64,000 bases of DNA, from NCBI GenBank assembly GCA_035531675.1, contig DATKSL010000006.1:124001-188000 (forward strand), given 5' to 3'. Within the stretch, counting starts at the first letter, position 1, and each line of letters opens with the position of its first letter. Positions 1 to 9,148 of the stretch are shown piece by piece. This stretch comes from JAJPIG01 sp035531675 (GTDB lineage Bacteria > Desulfobacterota > Binatia > Binatales > Binataceae). A program made the translations under genes and the position numbers. Below the pieces are notes generated by a model that saw nothing but the letters and a program-made list of their open reading frames with translations, was not told the origin of the DNA and did not search any database.

Positions 1-16
1 TCTCGCTTGACTGTGG

Positions 17-41
17 TGGGGGAGAGTGGGATTTTGTGGAG
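17..41 (+). promoter_or_regulatory. MraZ operator boxes (three TGGGN-type repeats)
   Basis: Three direct repeats TGGGG (17-21), TGGGA (27-31) and TGGAG (37-41) lie exactly 10 bp apart just before mraZ. MraZ is known to bind TGGGN repeats separated by 5-bp spacers and to repress its own dcw operon. The third box also contributes to the GGAGG ribosome site. The promoter itself probably lies partly outside the window. Confidence 0.75.
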
Positions 42-56
42 GGCTAGAGTGGAACA

Positions 57-512
57 GTGGTCTTCAACGGCAGCTTTGACCATGCCATCGACGAGAAGGG
101 CCGGGTCAGTATCCCGGTCCGCTTTCGCGAGGCCTTGCAGCGTAACCACTGCGATACACTTGTGATTACCAACAACTTCACCAGCGGACAGCCCTGCCTC
201 CAGCTCTACCCGCCCGACGAATGGCAGCGCCAGGTCGTCGGCCGCGTCCAGCAGAAACCGCACTTCGATCCCGATACTGAAGACTATCTTACATTTGTTG
301 TCGGCAGTGCTCACGAGGTCCCGCTCGACCGCCAGGGCCGTATCCTGATCCCGCCCAAGCTGCGCGAGTTCGCGACCCTGGCCCGCGACGTCACCTTCTC
401 CGCGCGCCTGACCTTTTTTCAGCTCTGGGACAAAGCGACTTTCGAGCAGGTCTTCGCCGCCGCGATGGCGCGGTTCAAGGATCCGAAGTTCAGGGAAAAG
501 CTGGGCCTGTAG
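57..512 (+). CDS. mraZ: Transcriptional regulator MraZ
   Basis: This is a 151-residue protein of the usual MraZ length. It contains two SpoVT/AbrB-like DNA-binding halves, recognisable from the paired motifs DEKGRVSIPVRFRE (about residues 12-25) and DRQGRILIPPKLRE (about 91-104). MraZ forms a ring that binds TGGGN repeats and represses the division and wall cluster. The start is a GTG with GGAGG about 13 nt upstream; no better start is visible. It is the first gene of the dcw cluster, and the boxes at 17-41 show likely autoregulation. The family assignment is firm; the exact start is less so. Confidence 0.95.
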   Translation: MVFNGSFDHAIDEKGRVSIPVRFREALQRNHCDTLVITNNFTSGQPCLQLYPPDEWQRQVVGRVQQKPHFDPDTEDYLTFVVGSAHEVPLDRQGRILIPPKLREFATLARDVTFSARLTFFQLWDKATFEQVFAAAMARFKDPKFREKLGL

Positions 513-526
513 AACCTTAGATATTG

Positions 527-1438
527 ATGGGTAGCGCGGCGCACAAAATGGGATGGCCTCACGAGCCGGTGATGGTGCAGGAGGTGGGCGAGCTGATGCT
601 GGCCAATCACCCGGCGATCATCGTCGACGCGACGCTCGGCGCCGGCGGCCATGCCGAGGCGTTGCTTGAGCGCTCCACCTGCGAGCGGCTGGTCGCGCTC
701 GATCGCGACGCCCAGGCGCTGGCCACGGCCGGCGCGCGTCTGGCCCGTTTCGGCGATCGCGCGGTGCTGCGCCAGGCCGACTTCGCCGCGCTCGACACGG
801 TGCTCGACGAGCTCGGTATCGCCGCGGTGGGTGCGATTCTCGCCGACCTCGGGATGTCGAGTCTGGCCCTTGACGATCCGGCCCGCGGTTTCAGCTTCCA
901 GTTCGACGGTCCGCTCGACATGCGGATGGATCAGCGCCAGACGCTCAGCGCACGCGACCTGATTAACGAGGAGCCCGAAGCCGAGCTGGCGCGCATCATC
1001 CGCGATTATGGCGAGGAGCGCCACGCCCGGCGGATCGCGCGGCTGATAGTCGCGGCGCGCCGCAAGCGTCCGATCGAAACCACCTTCCAGCTCCGTTCGA
1101 TCGTCGAACGCGCGCTCGGACCGCGCCGTATCGCCGGGATGCATCCCGCGACGCGCACCTTCCAGGCGCTCAGAATCGCGGTGAATCGCGAAATCGAAAG
1201 TCTCGCGGCGCTGCTCGCCAGCGGACCCGCGCGGCTGACGGCGGGCGGCCGGATGGTGACGCTGGCCTATCACTCGCTCGAAGATCGTCCGGTCAAGGAA
1301 GCCTTCCGCGCGCTCGCGCGCAGCGGCGAATTCGTCGCGATTACGGGCAAGCCGATGCGTCCCGCGGCCGCCGAGGTGGCGCGCAATCCGCGCGCCCGCA
1401 GCGCGCGGCTCAGATGTCTTGAGCGGGGGCAGCCATGA
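527..1438 (+). CDS. rsmH: 16S rRNA (cytosine(1402)-N4)-methyltransferase RsmH
   Basis: This SAM-dependent enzyme methylates N4 of C1402 in 16S rRNA. The protein begins with the family motif HEPVMVQEV, followed by the SAM-binding stretch DATLGAGGHAEALL and the RsmH signatures DLGMSSLALDDPARGFSF and MHPATRTFQALRIAVN. At about 303 residues it is normal length. The start is uncertain. ATG at 527 is preceded directly by an in-frame TTG at 524, and an ATG at 548 would still leave the conserved HEPVM intact; no clear Shine-Dalgarno separates them. It follows mraZ by 14 nt, and its stop overlaps the ftsL start (ATGA). Confidence 0.95.
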   Translation: MGSAAHKMGWPHEPVMVQEVGELMLANHPAIIVDATLGAGGHAEALLERSTCERLVALDRDAQALATAGARLARFGDRAVLRQADFAALDTVLDELGIAAVGAILADLGMSSLALDDPARGFSFQFDGPLDMRMDQRQTLSARDLINEEPEAELARIIRDYGEERHARRIARLIVAARRKRPIETTFQLRSIVERALGPRRIAGMHPATRTFQALRIAVNREIESLAALLASGPARLTAGGRMVTLAYHSLEDRPVKEAFRALARSGEFVAITGKPMRPAAAEVARNPRARSARLRCLERGQP

Positions 1439-1722
1439 AGCGGCGCCCGTCTCCGTCGCGGCCGCCGGCCCGTCTGGTACCGGCTATCCTGGTGCTGGCC
1501 GTCGCCGCGCTCGGCTTCACAATCGTGATGGTGCGCCTGGAAGTTACCCAGGAGGGCTATCGCCTCTCAGAGTTGCGCGCCGAGATCGCGAAGCTCCAGG
1601 AGCAGAACCGCCAGCTCAAGCTCGAGAGCGCCGAGCTCAGCTCGGTGACCCGCCTGCGCGCGCTGGCCCCGCGTTATCATCTGGCGCCGCCCGCCCCCGG
1701 ACAGGTGGTGATGGTGCCATGA
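1435..1722 (+). CDS. ftsL: Cell division protein FtsL
   Basis: This is a 95-residue bitopic membrane protein. It has a basic N-terminus, one transmembrane segment at about residues 14-33, then a heptad-rich coiled coil (about 40-70, with repeated LREI/LQEQNRQLKLE patterns) in the periplasm. This is the FtsL architecture. FtsL forms a complex with FtsB and FtsQ that controls the FtsW-FtsI septal synthase. Sequence conservation in this family is low, so the call rests on architecture and on the invariant position between rsmH and ftsI. ATGA overlaps are present at both ends, so translation is probably coupled. Confidence 0.88.
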   Translation: MKRRPSPSRPPARLVPAILVLAVAALGFTIVMVRLEVTQEGYRLSELRAEIAKLQEQNRQLKLESAELSSVTRLRALAPRYHLAPPAPGQVVMVP

Positions 1723-3794
1723 ACGTCGCCTTTCAGAAACGCCGCACCCGGATCGGGATGCTGACGCTGCTGCTGGTGGCGCTGTTCCTGGTCGCGATCG
1801 CGCGGCTCGTGATCCTGGTCGCCTTCGATGGCCCGCGGCTCAACTCGATGGCTGCCAGCGAGCATAGCGGCGAGGTCGAGCTGGCGGCGGTGCGCGGACC
1901 GATTATCGATCGCAATGGCGAGCCGCTGGCGTTGTCGGCCGAAACCACTTCGATTTACGCCCGGCCGCGCGAGCTGTTCGCCTCCAGCACGGCCGCCGAT
2001 CGGGCGCGGCTGGCCACGGCACTCGGAATTTCACCGGTCGAACTGGAGCGGCACCTGCGTCATCCGGCGCCCTTCGTATGGCTCGCGCGTCATCTGCCGA
2101 ACGCTCGCGCCCGGCAGGTCGAGGCGCTCGGCCTCGAGGGCATCGGCCAGCTGACCGAATACAAACGCTTCTACCCGGAGAGCAACCTGGCCGCGTCGGT
2201 GGTGGGGATGGCGGGGCTGGATGGTCAGGGGCTCTCCGGCGTGGAGCTCGGCTACAACCGGCTGATTCGCGGCCAACCGCTCAAACTGCGGGTCTACCAT
2301 GACGCGCTCGGTCATCCGATCCTCGACAGTCCGCTGGCGCTCCGCAACGCGGAGCCCGGCGACCGGGTCGAACTGACGATCGACGCGGGCATCCAGTCGC
2401 TGGCCGAAAGCCGGCTGCGGGCGCAGGTCGCCTCGAGCGGCGCGCGGGCCGGCACCGCGATCGTGCTCGACCCGTGGAGCGGCGAGGTGCTGGCGCTGGC
2501 TAACGTCAAGGCCGGCCGCGCGGGGTTGCACAATCGACTCCACGACACCGCCATCCAGGACGCTTTCGAGCCGGGCTCGACGATGAAGGGATTGCTCGGC
2601 TCGATAGCGCTCCAGGACGGCACTATCGATACCAGCCGGCGCATCTGGTGCGAGGACGGACGCTATCATTTCGGCCGCTTCACGATTCACGACGATAGTC
2701 CGCACGGATGGCTGGCGCTGCCGGATATTATCGAAGTCTCGTCGAATATCGGCGCGGCCAAGATCGCGCTGGCGCTCGGCGCCGACCGTTACTACCGCGG
2801 CCTGCGCGCCTTCGGTATCGGCCGCCGCACCGGCATCGATCTGCCGGGCGAGGCCGCCGGACTGTTGCGCCCGGAATCGAGCTGGCGTGAAATCGATCTT
2901 GCCAATCACGGCTTCGGTCAGGGTATCGCGGTCACGCCGATGCAGCTCGCGGTCGCCTATGCGGCAATCGCCAACGGCGGGCTGGTGATGCGTCCCTACG
3001 TGGTCAAGGCGGTTTACAATCCGACCGGCACGCCCGTCCTGGTGCATACGCCGCAGGTGATGCGCCGCGCGATTACGCCCGCGATTGCCCATCAGGTGAA
3101 CCTGATGCTGCGCAACGTGGTCAACGGTGCCGACGGCACGGCGCGGCGCGCCAAGGTCGAGGGCTTTATCGTGGCCGGCAAGACCGGCACCGCTCAGATG
3201 GTGAACCCGGCCACCGGCGGCTACTTCCAGAGCCGCCTGGTCGCTTCGTTCGTCGGCTTTCTGCCTGCCGACGATCCGCGCCTGGTGATCCTGGTGGTGC
3301 TCTATGACGTCGGCCACGGGCACTTCGGCGGGCTGGTGGCGGCGCCGGTCTTCAGCGCGATCGCCACTGGCGCCGTGCGCCAGCTCGATATCACTGCGCC
3401 GCGGCCGCCGGGCTACGAAAGCGCCAGCATCCTGCCGCTCGACGTGCTGAACCGCGCCGAGTCGCTGGTCTCCAATGATTCCGCCGCGGCGGAAATCGCC
3501 GACGCTTCGGTACCCGCGGGCGCGGCCTCGTCGTCGCTGCCCGATTTCGCCGGACTCAGCCTCCGGCAGGCGCTCGCGCTCGCCCATCAACGGGACTTGA
3601 ATCTCGAGGTCAAGGGTTCGGGCTGGGTGATAGCGCAGAAGCCGCCGGCTGGCGTGCCGGCCGGTCCGGATACGGTCAAACTCACGCTGGCGGCCGATCC
3701 GCGGACGGCTGGCGCCGGCCCGGACGCACGATCCAAACGCGACGCCCGCCATCTGCGGCGGCGCGGCGGCGAGTCACGGCGGAGGACGCTGTGA
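1719..3794 (+). CDS. ftsI: Septal peptidoglycan transpeptidase FtsI (PBP3) with C-terminal PASTA domain
   Basis: This class B penicillin-binding protein of 691 residues has an N-terminal membrane anchor (about residues 12-33), a dimerisation/pedestal domain (VRGPIIDRNGEPLA motif), and a transpeptidase domain. The active-site motifs are STMK (Ser287-Lys290), SSN and KTGTAQ. A PASTA repeat closes the protein (begins LPDFAGLSLRQAL). It crosslinks septal peptidoglycan as the partner of FtsW. A PASTA domain on FtsI is known in some Gram-negative lineages but is absent from the E. coli enzyme. The ATG at 1719 is the supported start because it overlaps the ftsL stop; upstream in-frame codons lie inside ftsL. 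The stop overlaps the murE GTG. Confidence 0.95.
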   Translation: MNVAFQKRRTRIGMLTLLLVALFLVAIARLVILVAFDGPRLNSMAASEHSGEVELAAVRGPIIDRNGEPLALSAETTSIYARPRELFASSTAADRARLATALGISPVELERHLRHPAPFVWLARHLPNARARQVEALGLEGIGQLTEYKRFYPESNLAASVVGMAGLDGQGLSGVELGYNRLIRGQPLKLRVYHDALGHPILDSPLALRNAEPGDRVELTIDAGIQSLAESRLRAQVASSGARAGTAIVLDPWSGEVLALANVKAGRAGLHNRLHDTAIQDAFEPGSTMKGLLGSIALQDGTIDTSRRIWCEDGRYHFGRFTIHDDSPHGWLALPDIIEVSSNIGAAKIALALGADRYYRGLRAFGIGRRTGIDLPGEAAGLLRPESSWREIDLANHGFGQGIAVTPMQLAVAYAAIANGGLVMRPYVVKAVYNPTGTPVLVHTPQVMRRAITPAIAHQVNLMLRNVVNGADGTARRAKVEGFIVAGKTGTAQMVNPATGGYFQSRLVASFVGFLPADDPRLVILVVLYDVGHGHFGGLVAAPVFSAIATGAVRQLDITAPRPPGYESASILPLDVLNRAESLVSNDSAAAEIADASVPAGAASSSLPDFAGLSLRQALALAHQRDLNLEVKGSGWVIAQKPPAGVPAGPDTVKLTLAADPRTAGAGPDARSKRDARHLRRRGGESRRRTL

Positions 3795-5329
3795 AGCTTG
3801 CCGAACTTATCGCCGGGGCGGATTTCAAGCGCCTTGAAGGCGACGCCGGGGCCGAGATTACCGGGCTCAGCTACGACTCGCGGCGGGTCGAGGCGGGCCA
3901 TCTGTTTTTCGCGACCGCGCGGGAGCCGGAATCGAACCGCGCGAATATGGCAGAGGCATTGAACCGTGGGGCGCGCGCAGTGGTGGTGCGCGGATGGGAC
4001 GGTGCGGCGGCGCGCCCCGCGGTAACCTGGATAGAATGCGAACGGCCGCGGCTGCTGATGGCCGCGGCCGCCTCGCGCTTCTTCGGCGCGCCCAGCGAGC
4101 GCCTCGATCTGATCGGTATCACCGGCACCAGCGGCAAAACCACGACCGCCTACCTGCTGGCCTCGATTTTCGAGAGCGCCGGCGCGCCGGCCGGAATTAT
4201 CGGCACGATCGGAATCTTCGCCGGCTCACAGCGCCTGCAAAGCGGCTTGACCACGCCCGAGTCGATCGATTTCGAGGCCGCGCTGGCGACCATGGAGCGC
4301 GCGGGCGTGCGGCGCGTGGCGGCGGAAATCTCGTCAATCGGGCTCGAGGAAGGGCGCGTCGAGGAGCTGAGCTTCCAGGGCTGCCTGTTCACCAATCTCG
4401 GCCGCGACCATCTCGATTACCATGGCACGCGCGAGAACTATTTCAGCGCCAAGCTGCGGCTGTTCAGCGAGTTGCTGCCCAAAAGCCGGCGGCCCGAGCC
4501 GATTGCGGTGGCGCGCGGCGACGACCATTTCGGCCAGCGCGTGCTGGCGGCGGTGCGGGGACGGAAGGTAAGCTTCGGCCTGCGCTCGGACCTCGACGTT
4601 CATCCGACCAGCTACGCGACCGGGCTCGACGGCATGCGCGCGTCGATTTCGGCGCTCGATCGAAAACTGGAAATCCGCTCGCCCCTGCTCGGCGAGATCA
4701 ATCTGCTCAATATCTTAGGGGCGTCGGCAATGTCGGTGGCCCTGGGCATCGAAACGGATGCGGTGGTGGAAGGTGTGCGGCGATGCCCAGGGGCCCCCGG
4801 CCGGCTCGAAATGGTAGCCGGGCCACCGGGGACCACGGTGCTGGTCGACTATGCGCACAAGCCTGACGCGCTCGAAGCGGTGCTCACCGCTCTGCGCGTG
4901 CTGGGACCCAGGCGCCTGCTATGCGTGTTCGGCTGCGGCGGCGATCGCGATCGCGGCAAGCGGCCGCTGATGGGCGAAATCGCGGGACGGCTCGCCGACC
5001 TCGCGATCCTGACCTCGGACAATCCGCGCACCGAGCAGCCGCTTGAAATTATCGCCGAGGTCGAGGCCGGACTCGCGTCGAGCGGCCGCGGGCGAATCGA
5101 GCGCGGCGAGATCGAACGGCGGCGCGGCTACCTGGTCGAGCCCGACCGGCGCGCGGCGATCGAGTTGGCGTTGGCGGCGGCGAAGCCGGGCGACGTCATC
5201 GTAATCGCCGGCAAGGGTCACGAGGATTATCAGATCGTCGGCGCTGAAAAGCGCCATTTCGACGATCGCGAAGTGGTGCGCGAGATTACCGCGAGCCTTG
5301 GCGCCCGCGGGCCGCAGCGGCCAAGTTGA
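3791..5329 (+). CDS. murE: UDP-MurNAc-L-Ala-D-Glu:meso-diaminopimelate ligase MurE
   Basis: This cytoplasmic Mur ligase of 512 residues adds the third stem-peptide residue. An N-terminal UDP-MurNAc-binding domain (LSYDSRRVEAGHLFFA) is followed by the ATP-binding loop GTSGKTTTA in the central domain and a C-terminal domain with the motif DNPR. In the MurE family DNPR specifies meso-diaminopimelate rather than lysine, so the wall is DAP-type. Translation starts at GTG 3791, overlapping the ftsI stop. The next gene should be murF, but a non-coding gap follows instead. Confidence 0.95.
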   Translation: MKLAELIAGADFKRLEGDAGAEITGLSYDSRRVEAGHLFFATAREPESNRANMAEALNRGARAVVVRGWDGAAARPAVTWIECERPRLLMAAAASRFFGAPSERLDLIGITGTSGKTTTAYLLASIFESAGAPAGIIGTIGIFAGSQRLQSGLTTPESIDFEAALATMERAGVRRVAAEISSIGLEEGRVEELSFQGCLFTNLGRDHLDYHGTRENYFSAKLRLFSELLPKSRRPEPIAVARGDDHFGQRVLAAVRGRKVSFGLRSDLDVHPTSYATGLDGMRASISALDRKLEIRSPLLGEINLLNILGASAMSVALGIETDAVVEGVRRCPGAPGRLEMVAGPPGTTVLVDYAHKPDALEAVLTALRVLGPRRLLCVFGCGGDRDRGKRPLMGEIAGRLADLAILTSDNPRTEQPLEIIAEVEAGLASSGRGRIERGEIERRRGYLVEPDRRAAIELALAAAKPGDVIVIAGKGHEDYQIVGAEKRHFDDREVVREITASLGARGPQRPS

Positions 5330-5644
5330 CGGCGCAGCGGCGCCAGCGAAATCGATATGAGGGTGAGGCGGTTGGCTTCGAATCAAATTTAGTTTGACGG
5401 GTGACGCCCTGTGGGAAGCCTTCGGCCGGAGGTGGGTTGGATGTGGGGTGGTGGTGACCGGTCGGAGGCTTGCCTCGGGACGTCGTCGGGGGGCGCCGGA
5501 GCAATTTCGGCGCAGGGCTCCACGCAGGTCAGTCAATCAATCTCGGCGTCGCTGGATGGCACCGGACCGTCGCAGCTCACGCGGCCCGAGCGCGCGTCGT
5601 CGCGGCGGCTCAGGAAAACGGCTATACTGGGGGCCCTTCTTTCG
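5330..5644 (+). other. Non-coding gap at the usual position of murF
   Basis: No open frame with a recognisable product lies in these 315 bases, in a cluster whose other genes mostly overlap. murF normally sits exactly here. One short frame from TTG 5394 begins TGDALWEAFGRRWVG, which faintly recalls a MurF N-terminus, but it soon loses any family resemblance. The stretch is G-rich (5425-5465). A TATACT hexamer at 5623-5628 could be a -10 element for a secondary promoter before mraY; no convincing -35 goes with it. Confidence 0.5.
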
Positions 5645-6721
5645 ATGCTGTACCTGTGGTTGTTCCCGCTCCACCAGTCTCACGCGATCTTCAACGTTCT
5701 GCGCTATGAGACCTTCCGCTCGCTGATGGCGGGGCTCGCCGCGCTGGCCTTGTCGCTGATGATGGGGCCGATCCTGATCGAGCGCTTTCGCGCTGCGCAT
5801 ATCGGCCAGACCATCCGCGACGAAGTCCCGCAGCATCTCAAGAAGGCCGGCACCCCCACCATGGGCGGGCTGCTGATCGTGGCCTCGTGCCTGGCGGCGA
5901 CCCTGCTGCTCGCCAATCTGCGCGACGGCTACGTATGGCTGGCGATGGCGGTGATGGTCGGCTACGGCGCGATCGGCCTGACCGACGACCTGCTGAAGCT
6001 CAAGCGCGGCCGCGGCGCCGGACTCTCGGGTCCGCAGAAGCTGGTCTCGCAGGCGCTGGTCGGCTTCATCGCGGCGCTGGTGCTGTTCGGCTTTCTCGGC
6101 TTCGACACCCATCTGACGATTCCGTTCTTCAAGAACATCCATCCCAACCTCCATCTGTGGGGCTACATCGGGTTCGCGATGGTGGTGATGGTGGCGAGCA
6201 GCAATGCCGTCAACCTGACTGACGGACTCGACGGCCTCGCGATCGGCCCGGTGATGACGGTCGCTTTCTGCTACCTGTGGTTCACCTGGGTCGCCGGCAA
6301 CCTGAAGCTGGCAACGCATTTCGACGTGCCGCACGTGATGGGGGCCGGCGAGCTGGCGATTTTCTGCGCCGCCCTGGTCGCCGCCTCGATGGGCTTTCTG
6401 TGGTACAACGCCTACCCGGCCTCGATGATGATGGGCGACGTCGGCGCGCTGGCGCTCGGCGGCGCGCTGGGGATTATCGCGATCCTGGCCAAGCAGGAGC
6501 TGGTGCTGGTGATCGCTGGCGGCGTGTTCGTGATCGAGGCCGCCTCGACCATCATCCAACGCTACTATTACAAGCTGACCCACCGGCGGATTTTTCGCAT
6601 GGCCCCGCTGCATCATCATTTCGAGTTGGGCGGATGGCCGGAGACGGTGGTGGTGACGCGCTTCTGGATCATCTCGATTATCTGCGCCCTGCTGGCGCTG
6701 AGCACGCTCAAGCTGCGTTGA
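5645..6721 (+). CDS. mraY: Phospho-MurNAc-pentapeptide transferase MraY
   Basis: This integral membrane enzyme transfers phospho-MurNAc-pentapeptide to undecaprenyl phosphate, giving lipid I. At 358 residues it nearly matches E. coli MraY. Visible family motifs are KKAGTPTMGG, GLTDDLLKLKR, the NLTDGLDGLA segment and the cytosolic MAPLHHHFE loop, all parts of the active site, among about ten transmembrane helices. The ATG at 5645 gives the canonical MLYLWLFPL N-terminus. The same frame stays open upstream, but that part (from 5411) is not MraY-like. The stop overlaps the murD start by one base. Confidence 0.95.
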   Translation: MLYLWLFPLHQSHAIFNVLRYETFRSLMAGLAALALSLMMGPILIERFRAAHIGQTIRDEVPQHLKKAGTPTMGGLLIVASCLAATLLLANLRDGYVWLAMAVMVGYGAIGLTDDLLKLKRGRGAGLSGPQKLVSQALVGFIAALVLFGFLGFDTHLTIPFFKNIHPNLHLWGYIGFAMVVMVASSNAVNLTDGLDGLAIGPVMTVAFCYLWFTWVAGNLKLATHFDVPHVMGAGELAIFCAALVAASMGFLWYNAYPASMMMGDVGALALGGALGIIAILAKQELVLVIAGGVFVIEAASTIIQRYYYKLTHRRIFRMAPLHHHFELGGWPETVVVTRFWIISIICALLALSTLKLR

Positions 6722-8046
6722 TGGATGTCGCCGGGAAAAAAGTCGCGGTGCTGGGACTGGGACGCAGCGGCACGGCCGCGGCGCGCTTCCTGTTCGAGCG
6801 GCGCGCGCGGCTGGTGCTGATCGATCGCGATCACGCGGTCGGCCGCAACCCCGAGCTGCCGCCCGGCGAGCTGCATCTCGGCGCCGAGGATCCATGGTGG
6901 CTGGCGGGCTGTACCCTGCTGGTCACCAGCCCCGGCGTGCCGCGCGACAACCGGCTGCTGGCCCACGCCCGCCGCATCGGCATTCCGGTGTGGAGCGAGC
7001 TAGAACTCGCGGCGCGCTTTTTTCACCGGCCGATGGTCGCGATCACCGGCACCAACGGCAAGAGCACTGTGACCGTGATGATCGGCGAAATCTTCAAGGC
7101 CGCGGGGCAGCGCGCGTTCGTCGGCGGCAACCTCGGCGTGCCGCTGATCGAAGCGACGCGCGGCGCGTACGACCTCGGAGTGATCGAGGTCTCCAGCTAC
7201 CAGCTCGAATGGATCGAAGATTTTCATCCGCGCGTCGGCGTCTACCTCAACCTCAGCGAAGACCATCTCGATCGCTACCGCGACCTCGAAGACTACGGGC
7301 GCGCCAAGGCGGCGCTGTTTCGCAATCAGAATTTCCACGATTGGGCGCTGCTCAACCGCGACGATCCGCGGGTCATCGCGATCGCGCCGAGCCTGCGCGC
7401 GAAAGTCGTCAGCTTCGGCTGCTCGACGCCCGCCGAAGGGCCGTCGCTGCATATCGAAAATGACGCGATCGTCTACCGGCTCGAGTCGCGCGTGGGAGAG
7501 ATTGCGCTGGGCGAGGTCGCGCGTCGCGGCCGCCATCACCAGATGAATGCGATGGCGGCGGCGGGCGCCGCGCTGGCGATGGAGGTCGAGGCGCCGGTGA
7601 TCGAGCGGGCGCTGGCCGAGTTCAAGGGGCTACCGCATCGCATCGAGCTGGTGCGCGAGCGCGGCGGCGTGAAGTTTATCGACGATTCCAAGGGCACCAA
7701 CGTCGGCGCGGTGGTCGAGGCGCTGGCGGCCGCCGACGGCCCGGTGCTTCTGATCGCCGGCGGCATGGACAAGGGCGGCGATTATAAGCCGCTCCTGGAG
7801 CCGCTGCGCGCCAAGGTGCGCCGGCTAATCCTGATCGGCGCGGCGCGCGACAAGATGGCCGCGGCGCTGGCCGGCGCGACCGAGATTTCAACCGTAACGA
7901 CGCTGGCCGAAGCGGTCGAACTGGCGACCGCCGCGGCCCGGCCGGGCGAGACCGTGATGCTCTCGCCGGCCTGTTCGAGTTTCGATCAGTTCAAGGACTA
8001 TGCGCAGCGCGGCGACATATTTAAAGAGCTGGTTCGGGCGCTTTGA
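6721..8046 (+). CDS. murD: UDP-MurNAc-L-alanine:D-glutamate ligase MurD
   Basis: This cytoplasmic Mur ligase of 441 residues adds D-glutamate to UDP-MurNAc-L-Ala. The N-terminal Rossmann-like domain begins VAVLGLGRSGTAAARFL. The ATP-binding loop GTNGKSTVT, the EVSSYQLEWI segment and the C-terminal IDDSKGTNVGAVVEAL motif are all characteristic. The ATG at 6721 overlaps the mraY stop (TGATG). The 3' end overlaps ftsW by 47 nt, a longer overlap than elsewhere in the cluster. Confidence 0.95.
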   Translation: MDVAGKKVAVLGLGRSGTAAARFLFERRARLVLIDRDHAVGRNPELPPGELHLGAEDPWWLAGCTLLVTSPGVPRDNRLLAHARRIGIPVWSELELAARFFHRPMVAITGTNGKSTVTVMIGEIFKAAGQRAFVGGNLGVPLIEATRGAYDLGVIEVSSYQLEWIEDFHPRVGVYLNLSEDHLDRYRDLEDYGRAKAALFRNQNFHDWALLNRDDPRVIAIAPSLRAKVVSFGCSTPAEGPSLHIENDAIVYRLESRVGEIALGEVARRGRHHQMNAMAAAGAALAMEVEAPVIERALAEFKGLPHRIELVRERGGVKFIDDSKGTNVGAVVEALAAADGPVLLIAGGMDKGGDYKPLLEPLRAKVRRLILIGAARDKMAAALAGATEISTVTTLAEAVELATAAARPGETVMLSPACSSFDQFKDYAQRGDIFKELVRAL

Positions 8047-9148
8047 GGCGGTCGCCTATCGGCGGCCCGATCCGTGGCTATGGCTGCCGGCGGCGGCGTT
8101 GTCGATTCTCGGCCTGCTGATGGTGCTCAATACCACCTATTTCCTGAGTCTCGAAAAAACCGGCAACGGTTTCCATTTCTTCAAGCTGCAACTGATCCAT
8201 GTGCTGCTCGGCCTGATGGTGGTCGGGGTTATCTCGCAGCTCTCGCTGGCCGGCTTGCGCCGGCTCGTGATGCCGCTCCTGATCGTGTCGCTGGCGATGC
8301 TGGTGGCGGTGTGGATGCCGGGGCTGGGGGTGATGCGCGGCGGCGCGCGGCGCTGGCTGCGGCTGGGCCCGGCGCTGATCGAGCCTTCCGAGTTCGTCAA
8401 GATCGCGCTGGTCTTTTTTCTCGCCGAGTTCCTGAGCCGGCGCGGCGAACGGATTCGCACCTTCATCGGCGGGCCGCTGCCGGTGTTCCTGATGATCGGT
8501 CCGATCGCGCTGGTGTTGCTCAAGCAGCCTGACTTCGGCGCCACCGTGATGATCGTCCTGATCCTGTTTACGATGCTGTACGCGGCGGGTGCCCGCCCGG
8601 CCCATCTCGGCCTCGCCGGCGCCGGCGCGGTTGCGATCCTGGCCCTGCAGGCGGTATCGAAATCCTACCGGATGCGCCGGCTGACCTCGTTTCTCGATCC
8701 CTGGCAGACCGCGCGCGGCGCCGGCTTCCAGCTCATCCAGTCCTTCATCGCGCTCGGCGCGGGCGGCGAATGGGGGGTGGGGCTCGGCGCCGGGCGCCAG
8801 AAGATGTTCTATCTGCCGCAGGCCCACAACGATTTCATCTTCGCCGTGATCGGCGAGGAGCTCGGCATCGCCGGCGCAATCGTCGTGATCCTGCTGTTCG
8901 GCGTAATCCTGTTCCGCGGCATGCGTATCGCCCACGATGAGCCCGACCCGTTCGCGAGCCTGCTGGCGGTCGGCCTGACGGCGCTGCTCACGCTGCAGGC
9001 GTTGATCAATATCGCGGTGGTGATCGGCCTGATTCCCACCAAGGGGCTGCCGTTACCGTTTGTCAGCTACGGCGGCACCGCGATGCTGATGGCGATGGCG
9101 ACGCTCGGCGCGCTGCTCGCGCTCGGCCGGCGTCCGGCGGTGAGATGA
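8000..9148 (+). CDS. ftsW: Septal peptidoglycan glycosyltransferase FtsW
   Basis: This SEDS-family polytopic protein of 382 residues has about ten transmembrane helices. It polymerises lipid II at the septum together with FtsI. Family motifs include GGARRWLRLGP, the EPSEFVKIALVFFLAEFL segment, the large periplasmic loop with QAHNDFIFAVIGEELG, and the C-terminal LPFVSYGGTAML. The chosen ATG lies inside murD. A later ATG at 8080 would remove the short cytoplasmic N-terminus but keep all helices. The stop overlaps the murG start (ATGA). Confidence 0.93.
   Translation: MRSAATYLKSWFGRFEAVAYRRPDPWLWLPAAALSILGLLMVLNTTYFLSLEKTGNGFHFFKLQLIHVLLGLMVVGVISQLSLAGLRRLVMPLLIVSLAMLVAVWMPGLGVMRGGARRWLRLGPALIEPSEFVKIALVFFLAEFLSRRGERIRTFIGGPLPVFLMIGPIALVLLKQPDFGATVMIVLILFTMLYAAGARPAHLGLAGAGAVAILALQAVSKSYRMRRLTSFLDPWQTARGAGFQLIQSFIALGAGGEWGVGLGAGRQKMFYLPQAHNDFIFAVIGEELGIAGAIVVILLFGVILFRGMRIAHDEPDPFASLLAVGLTALLTLQALINIAVVIGLIPTKGLPLPFVSYGGTAMLMAMATLGALLALGRRPAVR

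Noticed and set aside
2031..3752. 573-codon open frame antisense to ftsI
   Set aside because: Arg/Gly/Asp-rich composition with no family pattern; it mirrors a GC-rich gene with full conserved motifs on the other strand.
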